A DNA stretch of 64,000 nt, taken from assembly GCF_003056055.1 (NCBI RefSeq), contig NZ_PYFP01000002.1, forward strand, positions 1,178,001 through 1,242,000, in the 5' to 3' direction. Source of the DNA: Glaciimonas sp. PCH181. Lineage in GTDB: Bacteria; Pseudomonadota; Gammaproteobacteria; Burkholderiales; Burkholderiaceae_D. The position numbers and the translations under genes are program-made. This document shows positions 10,568 through 19,458 of the stretch, in pieces. The notes under the pieces were generated by a model. The model did not search any database. It saw only the letters and a list, made by a program, of their open reading frames with translations, and was not told where the DNA came from. The first letter of the stretch is position 1. Every line of letters starts with the position of its first letter.

Positions 10568-11356
10568 ATGGATTTACACATGACCTCCCCTTCTGAAACA
10601 CCATTTGGCGGCATTCGCGTCCACACTTTTACCGATCGCACGACCATGGGCATCGTCGCTGCGGCGGATATTGCGGCGGCTTTACGGCGTCATCTGCTAG
10701 AAAAAGACACCGTGCGTATGATTTTTGCCGCCGCGCGTAGCCAGCAAGAAACACTGGCGGCGCTGGCGGTACAGCCCGGCATTGATTGGTCTCGCGTCAC
10801 GGCATTTCATATGGACGAATACGTCGGCCTTGCGGAAGGCGCACCGCAACGATTCGCCAGTTGGCTGCAACAAGCCATTTTCAATTGTTTGCCATTTGCC
10901 CACGTCCACCTGATCCAGCCCGGCGCTGATCCTGTCGCATCGGCAAAAACCTATGCCGCATTACTTGCCGAAGCGCCAATTGATCTGATCTGTCTGGGCA
11001 TCGGCGTGAACGGCCATCTGGCTTTCAACGATCCTCATGTCGCCGATTTTAATGACCCGGATGCGGTCAAAATTGTGACTTTGGACGACGTATGTCGGCA
11101 GCAACAAGTTGATGATGGTTGTTTTGCCACACTGGCCGACGTGCCGACTCAAGCGATTACACTGACCATCCCACGTCTGCTGGATGCGGCAGAGTTGTTT
11201 TGTGTCGTGCCCGGCGCTGCCAAACTTAACGCTGTGCGCAATGCTTTGTATGCGCCAATTAATGCTATCAATCCGGCAACATCATTGCGTACACACGCAA
11301 ATTGCACGCTGTACCTCGACCGCGATTCAACGCCAGAAGCTTTGGCATTGGCGTAA
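10568..11356 (+). CDS. nagB: Glucosamine-6-phosphate deaminase family protein
   Basis: NagB converts glucosamine-6-phosphate to fructose-6-phosphate and ammonia. The 262-aa sequence has the sugar-phosphate isomerase core with AAARSQQETLAAL, the active-site segment FHMDEYVGL near residues 80-88 and the catalytic GIGVNGHLAFNDP near residues 142-154. The distance to the SDR gene is 24 bp, and nagA begins 51 bp downstream. The start used is ATG 10568; a second ATG lies at 10580. NagB-like paralogues with other phosphosugar substrates exist, so the exact substrate is inferred from nagA. Confidence 0.85.
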   Translation: MDLHMTSPSETPFGGIRVHTFTDRTTMGIVAAADIAAALRRHLLEKDTVRMIFAAARSQQETLAALAVQPGIDWSRVTAFHMDEYVGLAEGAPQRFASWLQQAIFNCLPFAHVHLIQPGADPVASAKTYAALLAEAPIDLICLGIGVNGHLAFNDPHVADFNDPDAVKIVTLDDVCRQQQVDDGCFATLADVPTQAITLTIPRLLDAAELFCVVPGAAKLNAVRNALYAPINAINPATSLRTHANCTLYLDRDSTPEALALA

Positions 11357-11406
11357 AACCTGCATCGGTCGATGAATTACTCACTGCACCCCTCATTGGA
11401 AACCCC

Positions 11407-12558
11407 ATGATGCCAACCATCCTGACCGGCAAAGATCCCTCCAGCGGGCGCAGTCTTGCGATCGAAATCACAGATCAGTTGATCAGCGATATCCGCCCTG
11501 GCCCCGCCGATGAAACTGCGTGGTTGTCCGCCGGACTAATTGACCTTCAAATTAATGGCTATGGCGGCCATGATCTCAATGCCGAGGACATTGACGCCAA
11601 CGTGGTCATTGCGCTGGCAGTTTGCCTTCAGCAAGAGGGAGTGACTACCCTCGTGCCGACGTTGATTACTGCGAGCGAAGCGCAAATTATCGCGGCGTTG
11701 CGAGCAATTGACGACGCGCGTCGTAAAGACCCGCTGATCGCCAGAATGATTCCGTATGTGCATATCGAAGGGCCCGCCTTATCGGCCGAAGATGGTCCCC
11801 GTGGCGCACATCCGCCGGAACATATTCGGCCGCCTTCATTAGCAGAATTCGAGCGATGGCAGCTTGCCTCCAACGGGCTGGTCGGCATGGTCACGATGTC
11901 GCCGCATTGGCCGAATAGCGCACAATATATCGCCAACCTGACGGCGCGCGGCGTGCATATTGCCATCGGCCATACGCACGCAACAGCTGAGCAGATCGTC
12001 GCTGCCGCGGATGCCGGTGCGGTGCTGTCGACCCATCTTGGCAACGGTGCGCATGGCATCTTGCGACGCCACCCCAACTATATATGGGCGCAACTCGCCG
12101 AAGATCGGATGTTTGCGTCATTTATCGCTGATGGGCATCATCTTCCCAGCGATACTTTGAAGGTAATGTTGCGAGCGAAAGGATTGGAGCGGAGTATTTT
12201 GGTGTCGGATACAGCGGCGCTGGGCGGCATGGCACCGGGTGACTATACGACGCCAATTGGCGGTCAGGTGAATTTATCGAAAGATGGCCGCCTCAGTCTT
12301 TCTGGAACGCCCTATCTTGCAGCCGCTGCGCTGCCATTGATTGCTGGCGTCGCGCATCTGGTAAATCACGTCGCTGTGCCATTGGCCGATGCATTGCGCA
12401 TGGCGACGCAAAATCCGGGCCGATTAGTCGGCGCACGCGGTGTTATCGCCATCGGTGCGTCAGCCGATCTTTTGCGATTTCGGTGGTCCAATGATACTAG
12501 CGCCATATCTGTAGGAACCGTGATGATCGCTGGCAAAACTGTTGTCGGCACCAAATGA
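11407..12558 (+). CDS. nagA: N-acetylglucosamine-6-phosphate deacetylase
   Basis: NagA removes the acetyl group from GlcNAc-6-phosphate. The protein is 383 aa from the ATG at 11407 (a second ATG follows at once); a longer frame back into nagB lacks conserved sequence. Amidohydrolase motifs are present: GLIDLQINGYGGHDLN, VHIEGPALS, IAIGHTHATAEQI, STHLGNGAHGILRRHP and the catalytic aspartate in LVSDTAALGG. The C-terminus ATQNPGRLVGARGVIAIGAS is typical. It is the last gene of the uxuA operon and is followed by a hairpin. Confidence 0.93.
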   Translation: MMPTILTGKDPSSGRSLAIEITDQLISDIRPGPADETAWLSAGLIDLQINGYGGHDLNAEDIDANVVIALAVCLQQEGVTTLVPTLITASEAQIIAALRAIDDARRKDPLIARMIPYVHIEGPALSAEDGPRGAHPPEHIRPPSLAEFERWQLASNGLVGMVTMSPHWPNSAQYIANLTARGVHIAIGHTHATAEQIVAAADAGAVLSTHLGNGAHGILRRHPNYIWAQLAEDRMFASFIADGHHLPSDTLKVMLRAKGLERSILVSDTAALGGMAPGDYTTPIGGQVNLSKDGRLSLSGTPYLAAAALPLIAGVAHLVNHVAVPLADALRMATQNPGRLVGARGVIAIGASADLLRFRWSNDTSAISVGTVMIAGKTVVGTK

Positions 12559-12560
12559 AA

Positions 12561-12582
12561 AAGGCCAGCTTTTGCTGGCCTT
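12561..12582. terminator. Hairpin after nagA
   Basis: The AAGGCCAGC/GCTGGCCTT arms surround a TTTT loop directly after the nagA stop. The plus-strand T tract is short, while the minus strand has five Ts, so termination strength for the nag operon is uncertain. Confidence 0.6.
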
Positions 12583-12997
12583 ACCCCTCATGCTGATCGC
12601 AAAACGTCGGGCCATCTGACGAACCAGTCACAAAATGCGGATTAAGGCGTTACCCATGTCCCGGCACAAATGTTACCGATATGTCGGTACAGCGCAGGTA
12701 TTCACGTAATCGCAAGGGTTTATGCCTACTTATCAGCAAATTTGAACCATTCCCCAGGTTATGACGTTTCAATTTTCTCCGACTGCGAGAGATAATGTCA
12801 GGCATCTGGCGCATTTATCGCCTCAAGGATACCGTGTAAGCATTGTTGCCTTTGGGCAAATGTTATCCTACGGCCAGCTCTGTCAATTTCCCATTTGAGG
12901 CACTTTGCTGCGCGCCCATCGGCAGTTTGCTAAGCTCACTCCATCATCCTGATCGGCAATTGCATGCATAAACGATCTCTTTCCTTGAGGTAGAAAA
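12583..12997. other. Intergenic region with a possible short ORF
   Basis: About 415 bp between the nagA hairpin and the lipoprotein gene. A 45-codon plus-strand frame runs from ATG 12761 to TGA 12898. It contains RVSIVAFGQMLSYGQLCQF, which faintly resembles the PFGxVxSYGQ segment of alkyltransferase-like proteins. There is no good ribosome-binding site. It may be a gene remnant or chance. Confidence 0.25.
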
Positions 12998-13669
12998 ATG
13001 AAGAACCTTTTTGTGGCGTGTTTTGCAGCCATTCTCCTGGCTGGCTGTGCAACAGGAGATGGCATGCCACCGGCTACCGGCAATACACAATTCACGGTGA
13101 CGGCACGTTCCTATGACGAAGTCTGGACTGCCGCTATCCGCAGCGTTACCCGCAGTCTGACGATCATCGACGAAAGCAAAATAGCCGGTCGCATCCGCGC
13201 AAAGAGTAACGCTGGTTTGATGTCCGGCGACGATGTGGTCGGCGTGTTTATATCGCCAGCGGGACGCAATGCGTCGTCGTACACCATTGAAGTGCAAAAT
13301 TTGATGCGATCAAGGGGATTGATAAGTGGGCCCGGACCAGACTGGACCCGCAATATTGTGGCTAGCATTAAAGCCGAATTGGCAAATATGGCCCCCAGCG
13401 GCCCCGTTTCTGTTAAAGATTCGCTAAGCCCATCGGAAGAAATTCTCACAATGCCTGCGCCTGATGGTCCACGCCCAACCGGTCCGATCAAAAGCGGTGA
13501 ATTGTCAGCTCAGGTAGAACAATTGGCGCGACAAAGCGGTTGTGTGCCAATCGGTCGCGCTAAGTTGATTGCCAAGACACCGGGGGTTGAGACATACCAG
13601 ACTAGCTGTCAGAATAGCCAACAAGCGTTGTTCAAATGCGAAATGCGTCAGTGTCGGCGGTTGGACTAA
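12998..13669 (+). CDS. Predicted outer-membrane or periplasmic lipoprotein, unknown function
   Basis: This is a 223-aa protein with a lipoprotein signal peptide MKNLFVACFAAILLAGC (lipobox LAGC, Cys17). The mature part begins with a region (VTARSYDEVWTAAIRSVTR, then DESKIAGRIRAKS) typical of small envelope proteins of the YAJG/DUF-type 'unfold then conserved strand' kind. I do not recognise a named family. The C-terminal third has four cysteines (QSGCVPIG, TSCQNSQ, KCEMRQC) that could form disulfides. A GAGG ribosome-binding site precedes the ATG. A second tiny lipoprotein follows 34 bp downstream. Confidence 0.75.
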   Translation: MKNLFVACFAAILLAGCATGDGMPPATGNTQFTVTARSYDEVWTAAIRSVTRSLTIIDESKIAGRIRAKSNAGLMSGDDVVGVFISPAGRNASSYTIEVQNLMRSRGLISGPGPDWTRNIVASIKAELANMAPSGPVSVKDSLSPSEEILTMPAPDGPRPTGPIKSGELSAQVEQLARQSGCVPIGRAKLIAKTPGVETYQTSCQNSQQALFKCEMRQCRRLD

Positions 13670-13703
13670 ACTCGGGCTGGACTAATCCTAGGGGAAACCA
13701 ATT

Positions 13704-13811
13704 ATGAAGACAGTATTAGCTATGTTGGTATTGTGCTCTCTGCTGGCCAGTTGCTCAGCAGTCAATTTCCGCTGCGATGATCCCGATGCGCGACCAGCGT
13801 CGTGCAAATAG
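13704..13811 (+). CDS. Tiny lipoprotein (35 aa)
   Basis: A 35-codon frame begins MKTVLAMLVLCSLLASC and ends with TAG at 13809-13811. It has a charged start, a hydrophobic stretch and a lipobox LASC, leaving a mature peptide of about 19 residues with two further cysteines (FRCDDPDARPASCK). A GGGG ribosome-binding site lies 10 nt upstream. It follows the larger lipoprotein on the same strand and may be co-transcribed. It resembles entericidin-size lipoproteins in architecture only; function unknown. Confidence 0.6.
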   Translation: MKTVLAMLVLCSLLASCSAVNFRCDDPDARPASCK

Positions 13812-14019
13812 AAATAACGTCGAAAGAGCGAAGAAATAAAGCGCTGGAATAATAGATGCCTGCGGGACGATCTGGCAGACATCTATTTGCATAAAGTTCG
13901 CTGAGCGAATGCCGTGAATTGGCAATAACGCACCAATAACGCTTTATATTCCAGATACGCACGGACATGCGCAAGGTGGAGTATGTATGCGGCGATACTG
14001 AATAAATATGCGCCGTGGT

Positions 14020-14379
14020 CTAGGGTTTATGGAGACCCTGCCAACTGCGAGGACCACCATCACCATGGCGATCATCGAAGCGCCTTAAAAGCGCTTCGCG
14101 CACGTTTTCTGAAAGACTGGGGTATTTGTCGCCGTGCTCAATTGCCGCGTATTCTTCGCCGGCCTTGCTGAGATCATCTGAAACGTGGAAACCGGCCACG
14201 AACTCTTGCTCCCATTGTTCCGTCACCTTCTGCACCAACGCGACACGCCCTGAATGACTTAACAGCCCAAACTCGTCCGAGCCAGCGTTAATCTTTTGTA
14301 CCGTGTCGGTCAATCCTTCTTCGGTCAATGGGGCTTTAGTAAACTCTTTTACTGCATGTGAGCCGCTAGTCTTCGTCAT
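14020..14379 (-). CDS. Hypothetical protein, 119 aa
   Basis: This is a soluble, acidic protein of 119 aa starting MTKTSGSHAVKEFTKAPLTE. It has no signal peptide or membrane segment and no motif I recognise. An ORF-quality ribosome-binding site (AAGGAGAGTG, read on the minus strand) precedes the ATG, which supports translation. Near its 3' end lies the inverted repeat CGAAGCGC/GCGCTTCG (14076-14098). It stands alone between the lipoproteins and the methyltransferase. Confidence 0.6.
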   Translation of the reverse strand: MTKTSGSHAVKEFTKAPLTEEGLTDTVQKINAGSDEFGLLSHSGRVALVQKVTEQWEQEFVAGFHVSDDLSKAGEEYAAIEHGDKYPSLSENVREALLRRFDDRHGDGGPRSWQGLHKP

Positions 14380-14572
14380 TTCACTCTCCTTGGTCAGGTG
14401 ATGCGATGGTAGACGTTCGCTATTTCAAAGATCATGATCCGTTTTTAAAAATGGACCTAGCGTGACGCCAAAGGTGACATCTGGCATGCGTGATATCAAT
14501 CAACTCCAATCTCAAGATATCACCTTATTTTGCCGATGCCGGTTCAAGCTCCTTGCGACGTCGGATGCACGT

Positions 14573-15445
14573 TTAGGCATCCGATGGGGTAAAAAATCGT
14601 GGCTGCATTTCTTCCAGACCAAGTGTCTGCAGCACTTCCTGCAGCCTTTGAATAGGGCGTTTGCGTGGCAAATTCTGATACGTGGCGATGATCAATTCAT
14701 TCTTCATCGAATGCTCCCAACCCACTAATTCAGTCACGTTAACCTGATATCCATGCGCTTCCAATTGAAGACACCGTAACACGTTCGTGATTTGACTACC
14801 GAATTCACGCGTATGCAATGGATGCCGCCAAATTTCTGTCAGCGCTTCTTTCGCCAAAGTCTTTCCCTTATTTTTCTTCAATACAGACGCTACTTCCGCC
14901 TGACAACAAGGAACCAACACCATAAACCGCGCCTGCTTTTTTAAACCGAACTGAATCGCATCGTCAGTCGCGGTGTTACATGCATGCAATGCGGTAACTA
15001 TATCTACACGGGCTGGCAGCAGCGGTGACTCGGTGGATTCAGCAACCGACAAATTCAAAAAGGACATCCCGGGAAATGCCAGCCTCTGTGCTAATTCTTG
15101 CGATTTTTTGACCAGTTCTTCCCGCGTTTCTATCCCGAAAATATGCGAACCATCGGTCAACGTCTTAAAAAACAGATCGTACAAAATAAATCCCAGATAA
15201 GATTTACCTGCGCCATGATCAACCAGTTGGATGCCGTGTTCTTTCTGGACGGCCTGCAATAGCGGTTCAATAAACTGAAAAAGATGATTCACCTGCTTAA
15301 GCTTGCGGCGGCTATCCTGATTTAACTTCCCCTCACGAGTCAGGATATGCAATTCTTTTAACAATTCAATCGATTGCCCAGGCCGGACTTCGTGCTTAAG
15401 CTGTGATTGATTATTGGATGCGGATTCTTGCTTGATGCTGTTCAT
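14573..15445 (-). CDS. Class I SAM-dependent methyltransferase (Methyltransf_32 type)
   Basis: This 290-aa protein has a Rossmann methyltransferase core. The motif I equivalent is QLVDHGAGKSYLGFILYD near residues 73-90, an acidic motif II appears in HIFGIETREELV, and VDIVTALHACNTATDDAI lies near residues 146-163. A VLVPCCQAEVA segment follows. The HACNTATD and PCCQ motifs are typical of the family that includes cysteine-containing RNA/protein methyltransferases of unknown substrate. It is a single gene with its own upstream gap. Family assignment is good; substrate unknown. Confidence 0.8.
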   Translation of the reverse strand: MNSIKQESASNNQSQLKHEVRPGQSIELLKELHILTREGKLNQDSRRKLKQVNHLFQFIEPLLQAVQKEHGIQLVDHGAGKSYLGFILYDLFFKTLTDGSHIFGIETREELVKKSQELAQRLAFPGMSFLNLSVAESTESPLLPARVDIVTALHACNTATDDAIQFGLKKQARFMVLVPCCQAEVASVLKKNKGKTLAKEALTEIWRHPLHTREFGSQITNVLRCLQLEAHGYQVNVTELVGWEHSMKNELIIATYQNLPRKRPIQRLQEVLQTLGLEEMQPRFFTPSDA

Positions 15446-15772
15446 TTAATTCTAATTTCCTGGCAGCCTGATACGGCGATTGTGCGGTGATTGCCCGTAA
15501 GTATAGCGATTTCGGGGCAACGGGTGCCAGCAACATAGTTACTTCATTGTTGGATTCGGTGCCTTTGCAGGGCGTCCGCCAAGATTCCTGATGCTATCCC
15601 GGCCGTGGCGGAGCAATTAACGCTCCCCTACTTCACAGTCTCATCACAACACAAACGCACGTATCAGTTTTTGATTCAGCCAGTTACCTGAGGCGATCTC
15701 TGCACTATTAAGCAGATATATCGCCGTCAGATTTAGAAAAGTGACGCATTACAGCGGCAAATCCAAAAACTG
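15446..15772. other. Intergenic gap, nothing recognised
   Basis: About 327 bp between the methyltransferase start and the 3' end of the response regulator. No coding frame, hairpin terminator with T tract or RNA gene is evident. Confidence 0.5.
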
Positions 15773-16432
15773 CTAAATGACAAGAACACACACTTCACCG
15801 TTTGCATCAATTTCACGAATTTCTATTCCCCCGCAGGTATAACGCCCCAATTCGACGTCGTTACGCAGGCCCATTTTTTTCATTGCAGATGTTTTCTGTA
15901 ACGCAATCGTTTTAATGCTTTTGCACAGTCGCACGGCTATCTGCTGAATGGTGTAACCCTCTGCATACATCCTTAATACTTCGGCTTCGCGTCGAGTAGG
16001 CATTCTTCCGACCGGACCGGAACGCAAAATTTCGCGTACCGAATTACCGATATAACGCGAATTTCTTGCGGCGCAGTCGATGGCCTGTCGGATGTCGGCA
16101 ACGTCATCATTCATATGCAAAATGCCGTCTACGCCGCTTTTGATGATCTGATACAACACAGCAGGCATCATATTCATCGTAAAAACAATTAAAAATATCC
16201 TGGGAAAATGCCGCTTAACGTACGACAACAAAGTAAAGCCATCGGCCATATTCTGCATCGACATGGATATATCCATGATGACGATAGTACATCTGGTGTC
16301 ATGTAATCGCGCCAATAGCTGGTCGCTCGATGTTGCTACTGCTGCCACCGAAAGGTCCGGACAGCGGTCAACGTATCCTCGCATACCGCAAATAATGATG
16401 GGATGAATGTCTGCCAAAATGATCGAATGCAA
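15773..16432 (-). CDS. Orphan RcsB-like response regulator with atypical receiver
   Basis: The 219-aa protein has a receiver domain and a LuxR-type helix-turn-helix (TRREAEVLRMYAEGYTIQQI, then CKSIKTIALQKTSAMKKMGL near residues 165-190). Overall it resembles RcsB: YVKRHFP, FTMNMMPA and KTIALQKTSAM are close to the RcsB segments. The phosphoacceptor Asp54 (IVIMDISM) is kept. However, the usual acidic pair DD is reduced to one Asp (LADIHPI), and the conserved Lys is replaced (GILHM instead of GxxLK). No RcsC/RcsD-type kinase is nearby. It may work without normal phosphorylation; this is inference. Confidence 0.85.
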   Translation of the reverse strand: MHSIILADIHPIIICGMRGYVDRCPDLSVAAVATSSDQLLARLHDTRCTIVIMDISMSMQNMADGFTLLSYVKRHFPRIFLIVFTMNMMPAVLYQIIKSGVDGILHMNDDVADIRQAIDCAARNSRYIGNSVREILRSGPVGRMPTRREAEVLRMYAEGYTIQQIAVRLCKSIKTIALQKTSAMKKMGLRNDVELGRYTCGGIEIREIDANGEVCVLVI

Positions 16433-16807
16433 TCTCGTCTCCTTAAAATAAAACGATGAGAATCAAAGGTCAAATTGATTCTTCGAATAAATATCAAACG
16501 GATAATATTTTCAACTTCGACCTATGTCCGATTTGATAATTTTTTTTCAAGGAGTTAGATTAGGGTATAGATATAGCCTAGCGGTATAAGAACATTCTCA
16601 AAATAGCGGAGACATTTCTATTTATTGCAATTCTTATCGATATTTTAAGAAATATCTGTATTCCGTTGACGGAATTTGGGGAGAGAGTCTCCGCGAAACT
16701 TCGTTTTTTACGCGACATTCATGCTGTCCCGATTCGAAGCCAGACGGATTTATCCAGATTGATATACCAACGAACGGGCAGTCAGATTCAATGCAAGAAA
16801 AGTCAGA
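16433..16807. other. AT-rich intergenic region with two palindromes
   Basis: This 375-bp gap precedes the response-regulator gene. It carries a 16-bp near-perfect palindrome ATTCCGT-TG-ACGGAAT (16660-16675) and, just before it, GATATT-N6-AATATC (16639-16656). Both are candidate protein-binding sites. No gene is evident. Confidence 0.5.
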
Positions 16808-18853
16808 TCAAATATCGACCGGATCGACCTCCAATGACCATTTAGCACGCGTCTTGATCGCACGTAAAACGGCCAGCCAATCGGTCAGAAAAGCCTGTAA
16901 TGCCGGTCGCGACGAGCATTCAATCAGCAACTGAGCACGATCCACGTTTGCCACCCGCGTCATGGTCATTGGAATAGGATCGTGCATCGTAATTCCGCCG
17001 TGTTCCAGACAAGTTGCCGCCTGTTGCAAAAACGCAATCGCGGTTTCCAGCTCTTTCGCCTCAGCGCGCAATAACGCCTGATAGATATAAGGTGGCAAAT
17101 GGGCCTGCTGGCGCTCCTCCAGCAGCGCGCTGGCGAAATGATCGTAATCATGGGCGATGACAGCAGAATATAAAGGATGTTGCGGATAGCGAGTCTGAAT
17201 CAACACTTCACTGGCACTGCCGCCCTCTTTTTGCGCAGCACGTCCTGCCCGGCCAGCAACCTGCATTAACTGTGCAAACAGGCGTTCACTGGCGCGATAG
17301 TCGTGGGAAAACAGTGCGGTGTCCGGGTTTAGAATGCCGACCAGTGTCAGATTTTTGAAATCATGCCCTTTTGCTACCATCTGGGTGCCGATCAAAATGT
17401 CCACCTCGCCCCGATGCACACTATCAAACGCGCTCTGGGCGCTGCCCTTGCGGCGCGTCGAGTCGGCATCAATCCGCAACACGCGTGCCTCTGGAAACAT
17501 CGCCCGCAAGCCCTCTTCCAGTCGCTGCGTGCCGCGCCCTAGAGGTTGCAAATCGACATTACCGCAGGTCGGACAGGATTTGGGAATGCGCAACTCCAAA
17601 CTGCAATGATGGCACCGCAAACGATGTTCAGGCTTATGCAGCACCATGAACGCCGTGCAACGCGTACAGTTGCTGACCCAACCGCAGGCGTCGCAGGCAA
17701 TTACCGGCGCATAACCGCGACGGTTCAGGAACAATAGCGATTGCTCGCCACGTTGCAGACGCAGCTTCAAAGCGCTAATCAACGTCGAGGTCAGGCCCTC
17801 GGTCGGCTTGTCATGTTCCATATTTACCAGCCGCACCGCTGGCAATACCGCATTGGTGACCGCGCGCTGGCGTAACTCAAGTTTGCGATAGCGTCCTGAC
17901 TGTGCGTGATGCCAGGTTTCCAGCGACGGCGTGGCCGACCCCAGAACGATGGGAATCCCTAGTTGATGAGCACGCCATACGGCCAGATCACGCGCCGAAT
18001 AACGCAAGCCCTCTTGCTGCTTATAAGAGGGATCGTGTTCTTCATCGATGACGATCAGACGCAAATACGGCAGAGACGCCAACACCGCCAGACGCGTTCC
18101 CAAAATGATGCGCGCTTGCCCGAGATGGGCGGCAAGCCAATGGCGCATACGTTCGCCCTCGGCCAGACCGCTGTGCAACGTCGCCACCATCACGCCGGGA
18201 AAACGGGCGCGAATATTCCCCTCCAATTGCGGCGTCAGATTGATTTCAGGGACCAGAATCAAAATTTGCGCGGGATTGCTTTCGCTGCTGCTAGTACTTT
18301 GGGCGAGAATTTTAGCGGCCGCCTGTAAATACACCTCGGTTTTGCCGCTGCCAGTCACGCCGTACAACAACGTCGGCGCAAACCCGGTTGCACCGGCGAT
18401 AGCGTCGGCAGCTAATTGTTGCGAAGAATTTAAAGGTGGTACATCAATCGGCGTGGCGTCGTGCAATGTGGCCAACGTGTGCAGTTTTTTTAATCCACGA
18501 TCCAACGCCACCGTTGTCAGCGCCCGGAGATTTTTTGGTAAGCCCGGTAACGCGACTTCACCCAAAGGCCGCTGATAATAATCAGCGGCAAACTGGCATA
18601 GCGCCAACCACTGTGGTGAAAGTGGCGGCAACTGATGCCGCACGGCTTGCACATCTTTTAATTTTGCCTCTGGGACATCGCTATGGCTGCTACTGCCCAC
18701 GATCATGCCCATCACCTCACGCCGACCAAACGAAAGCTGCACAAGCTGTCCCGTCTGCGGGAGAGCCTCGGACGCATCGGCTGGCTGCCAGCGATAGTCA
18801 AAGCTACTGTCAAGGGGGGTGTCGAGGACTACCTGAAGAATGCATTGTTTCAC
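16808..18853 (-). CDS. priA: Primosomal protein N' (replication restart helicase PriA)
   Basis: PriA is a 3'-5' DNA helicase that reloads the replisome at stalled forks. The 681-aa sequence begins at GTG 18853 (KQCILQVVLDTPLDSSFDY); no upstream in-frame ATG exists before a stop. It has the 3'BD domain, Walker A GVTGSGKTEVYLQ near residues 165-177, the DEEH box in VIDEEHDPSYKQQEG, a zinc region with paired cysteines (CDACGWVSNCTRC, CHHC, CPTCG) and motif VI VAGRAGRA. It is somewhat shorter than E. coli PriA but complete. The adjacent upstream gap carries DnaA boxes. Confidence 0.96.
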   Translation of the reverse strand: MKQCILQVVLDTPLDSSFDYRWQPADASEALPQTGQLVQLSFGRREVMGMIVGSSSHSDVPEAKLKDVQAVRHQLPPLSPQWLALCQFAADYYQRPLGEVALPGLPKNLRALTTVALDRGLKKLHTLATLHDATPIDVPPLNSSQQLAADAIAGATGFAPTLLYGVTGSGKTEVYLQAAAKILAQSTSSSESNPAQILILVPEINLTPQLEGNIRARFPGVMVATLHSGLAEGERMRHWLAAHLGQARIILGTRLAVLASLPYLRLIVIDEEHDPSYKQQEGLRYSARDLAVWRAHQLGIPIVLGSATPSLETWHHAQSGRYRKLELRQRAVTNAVLPAVRLVNMEHDKPTEGLTSTLISALKLRLQRGEQSLLFLNRRGYAPVIACDACGWVSNCTRCTAFMVLHKPEHRLRCHHCSLELRIPKSCPTCGNVDLQPLGRGTQRLEEGLRAMFPEARVLRIDADSTRRKGSAQSAFDSVHRGEVDILIGTQMVAKGHDFKNLTLVGILNPDTALFSHDYRASERLFAQLMQVAGRAGRAAQKEGGSASEVLIQTRYPQHPLYSAVIAHDYDHFASALLEERQQAHLPPYIYQALLRAEAKELETAIAFLQQAATCLEHGGITMHDPIPMTMTRVANVDRAQLLIECSSRPALQAFLTDWLAVLRAIKTRAKWSLEVDPVDI

Positions 18854-18890
18854 GAAGTTAAAGTGAATCCTGAGGAAAGTAGCTAACTGC

Positions 18891-19458
18891 CGGTTTCATA
18901 AGCGCTTTTAAAACTATCCACAGCTTCTGTGGATAACTTTGTGGATAACATCGACTTGACAGCCGCAAACGCACTATTTACGCGGTACTTGATGAAATGC
19001 ACAAACTGAGAGCAAAAAATAAATTGTTTAAAATCAATGACTTACAAAACACTTAGATCACTAAAAAAATATTTTAATTTATTTATCCCAGCGTTACTTC
19101 AACATGGAATATGTGCACAAGTCCTTATTTCTCTCACGTAAAACAAGCAGGACTAGGGAAAAATTGCAAGTAAAAATATCGCATATGAATAGCCAGGTAA
19201 AAAATTAACCATGCTCACATAGCTAAAAACCAACAATTTCTTTTATCGTCCTGCGCTTCCTCACTTCATGCAAAACGTGAAGAAGCGCCATAAGTATAGG
19301 TTTCATAAGCACTTTTTAAATTACCCACAATGCCTGTGGATAACTTTGTGGGTAACCCCCTCAAAAACCGCCTCAGGCCCATTGCCCGCGCCGTTCTTAA
19401 CAGAACGCCCAAAGTAAGTGCAAAAAATAAGTTCTTAAAATTCAATGACTTACAATTC
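18891..19458. repeat. Imperfect tandem-spaced duplication, two copies of about 160 bp
   Basis: Copy A (about 18891-19050) and copy B (about 19299-19458) align from GGTTTCATAAGC to CAATGACTTACAA. Landmarks keep the same offsets: GCAAAAAAT lies 121 bp and CAATGACTTACA 144 bp after the start of each copy. Copies start 408 bp apart. Both contain a trio of DnaA boxes in the same arrangement; the middles of the copies have diverged. Confidence 0.85.

Noticed and set aside
14076..14098. Inverted repeat CGAAGCGC/GCGCTTCG as a terminator
   Set aside because: It lies inside the hypothetical 119-aa coding frame and has no T run.
18048..18575. 175-codon plus-strand frame inside priA
   Set aside because: Antisense shadow of the helicase domain of PriA.
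18841..18860. TGTTTCACG near the priA start as a fourth parS site
   Set aside because: Only the left half matches; the right half lacks the GTGAAAC part of the palindrome.
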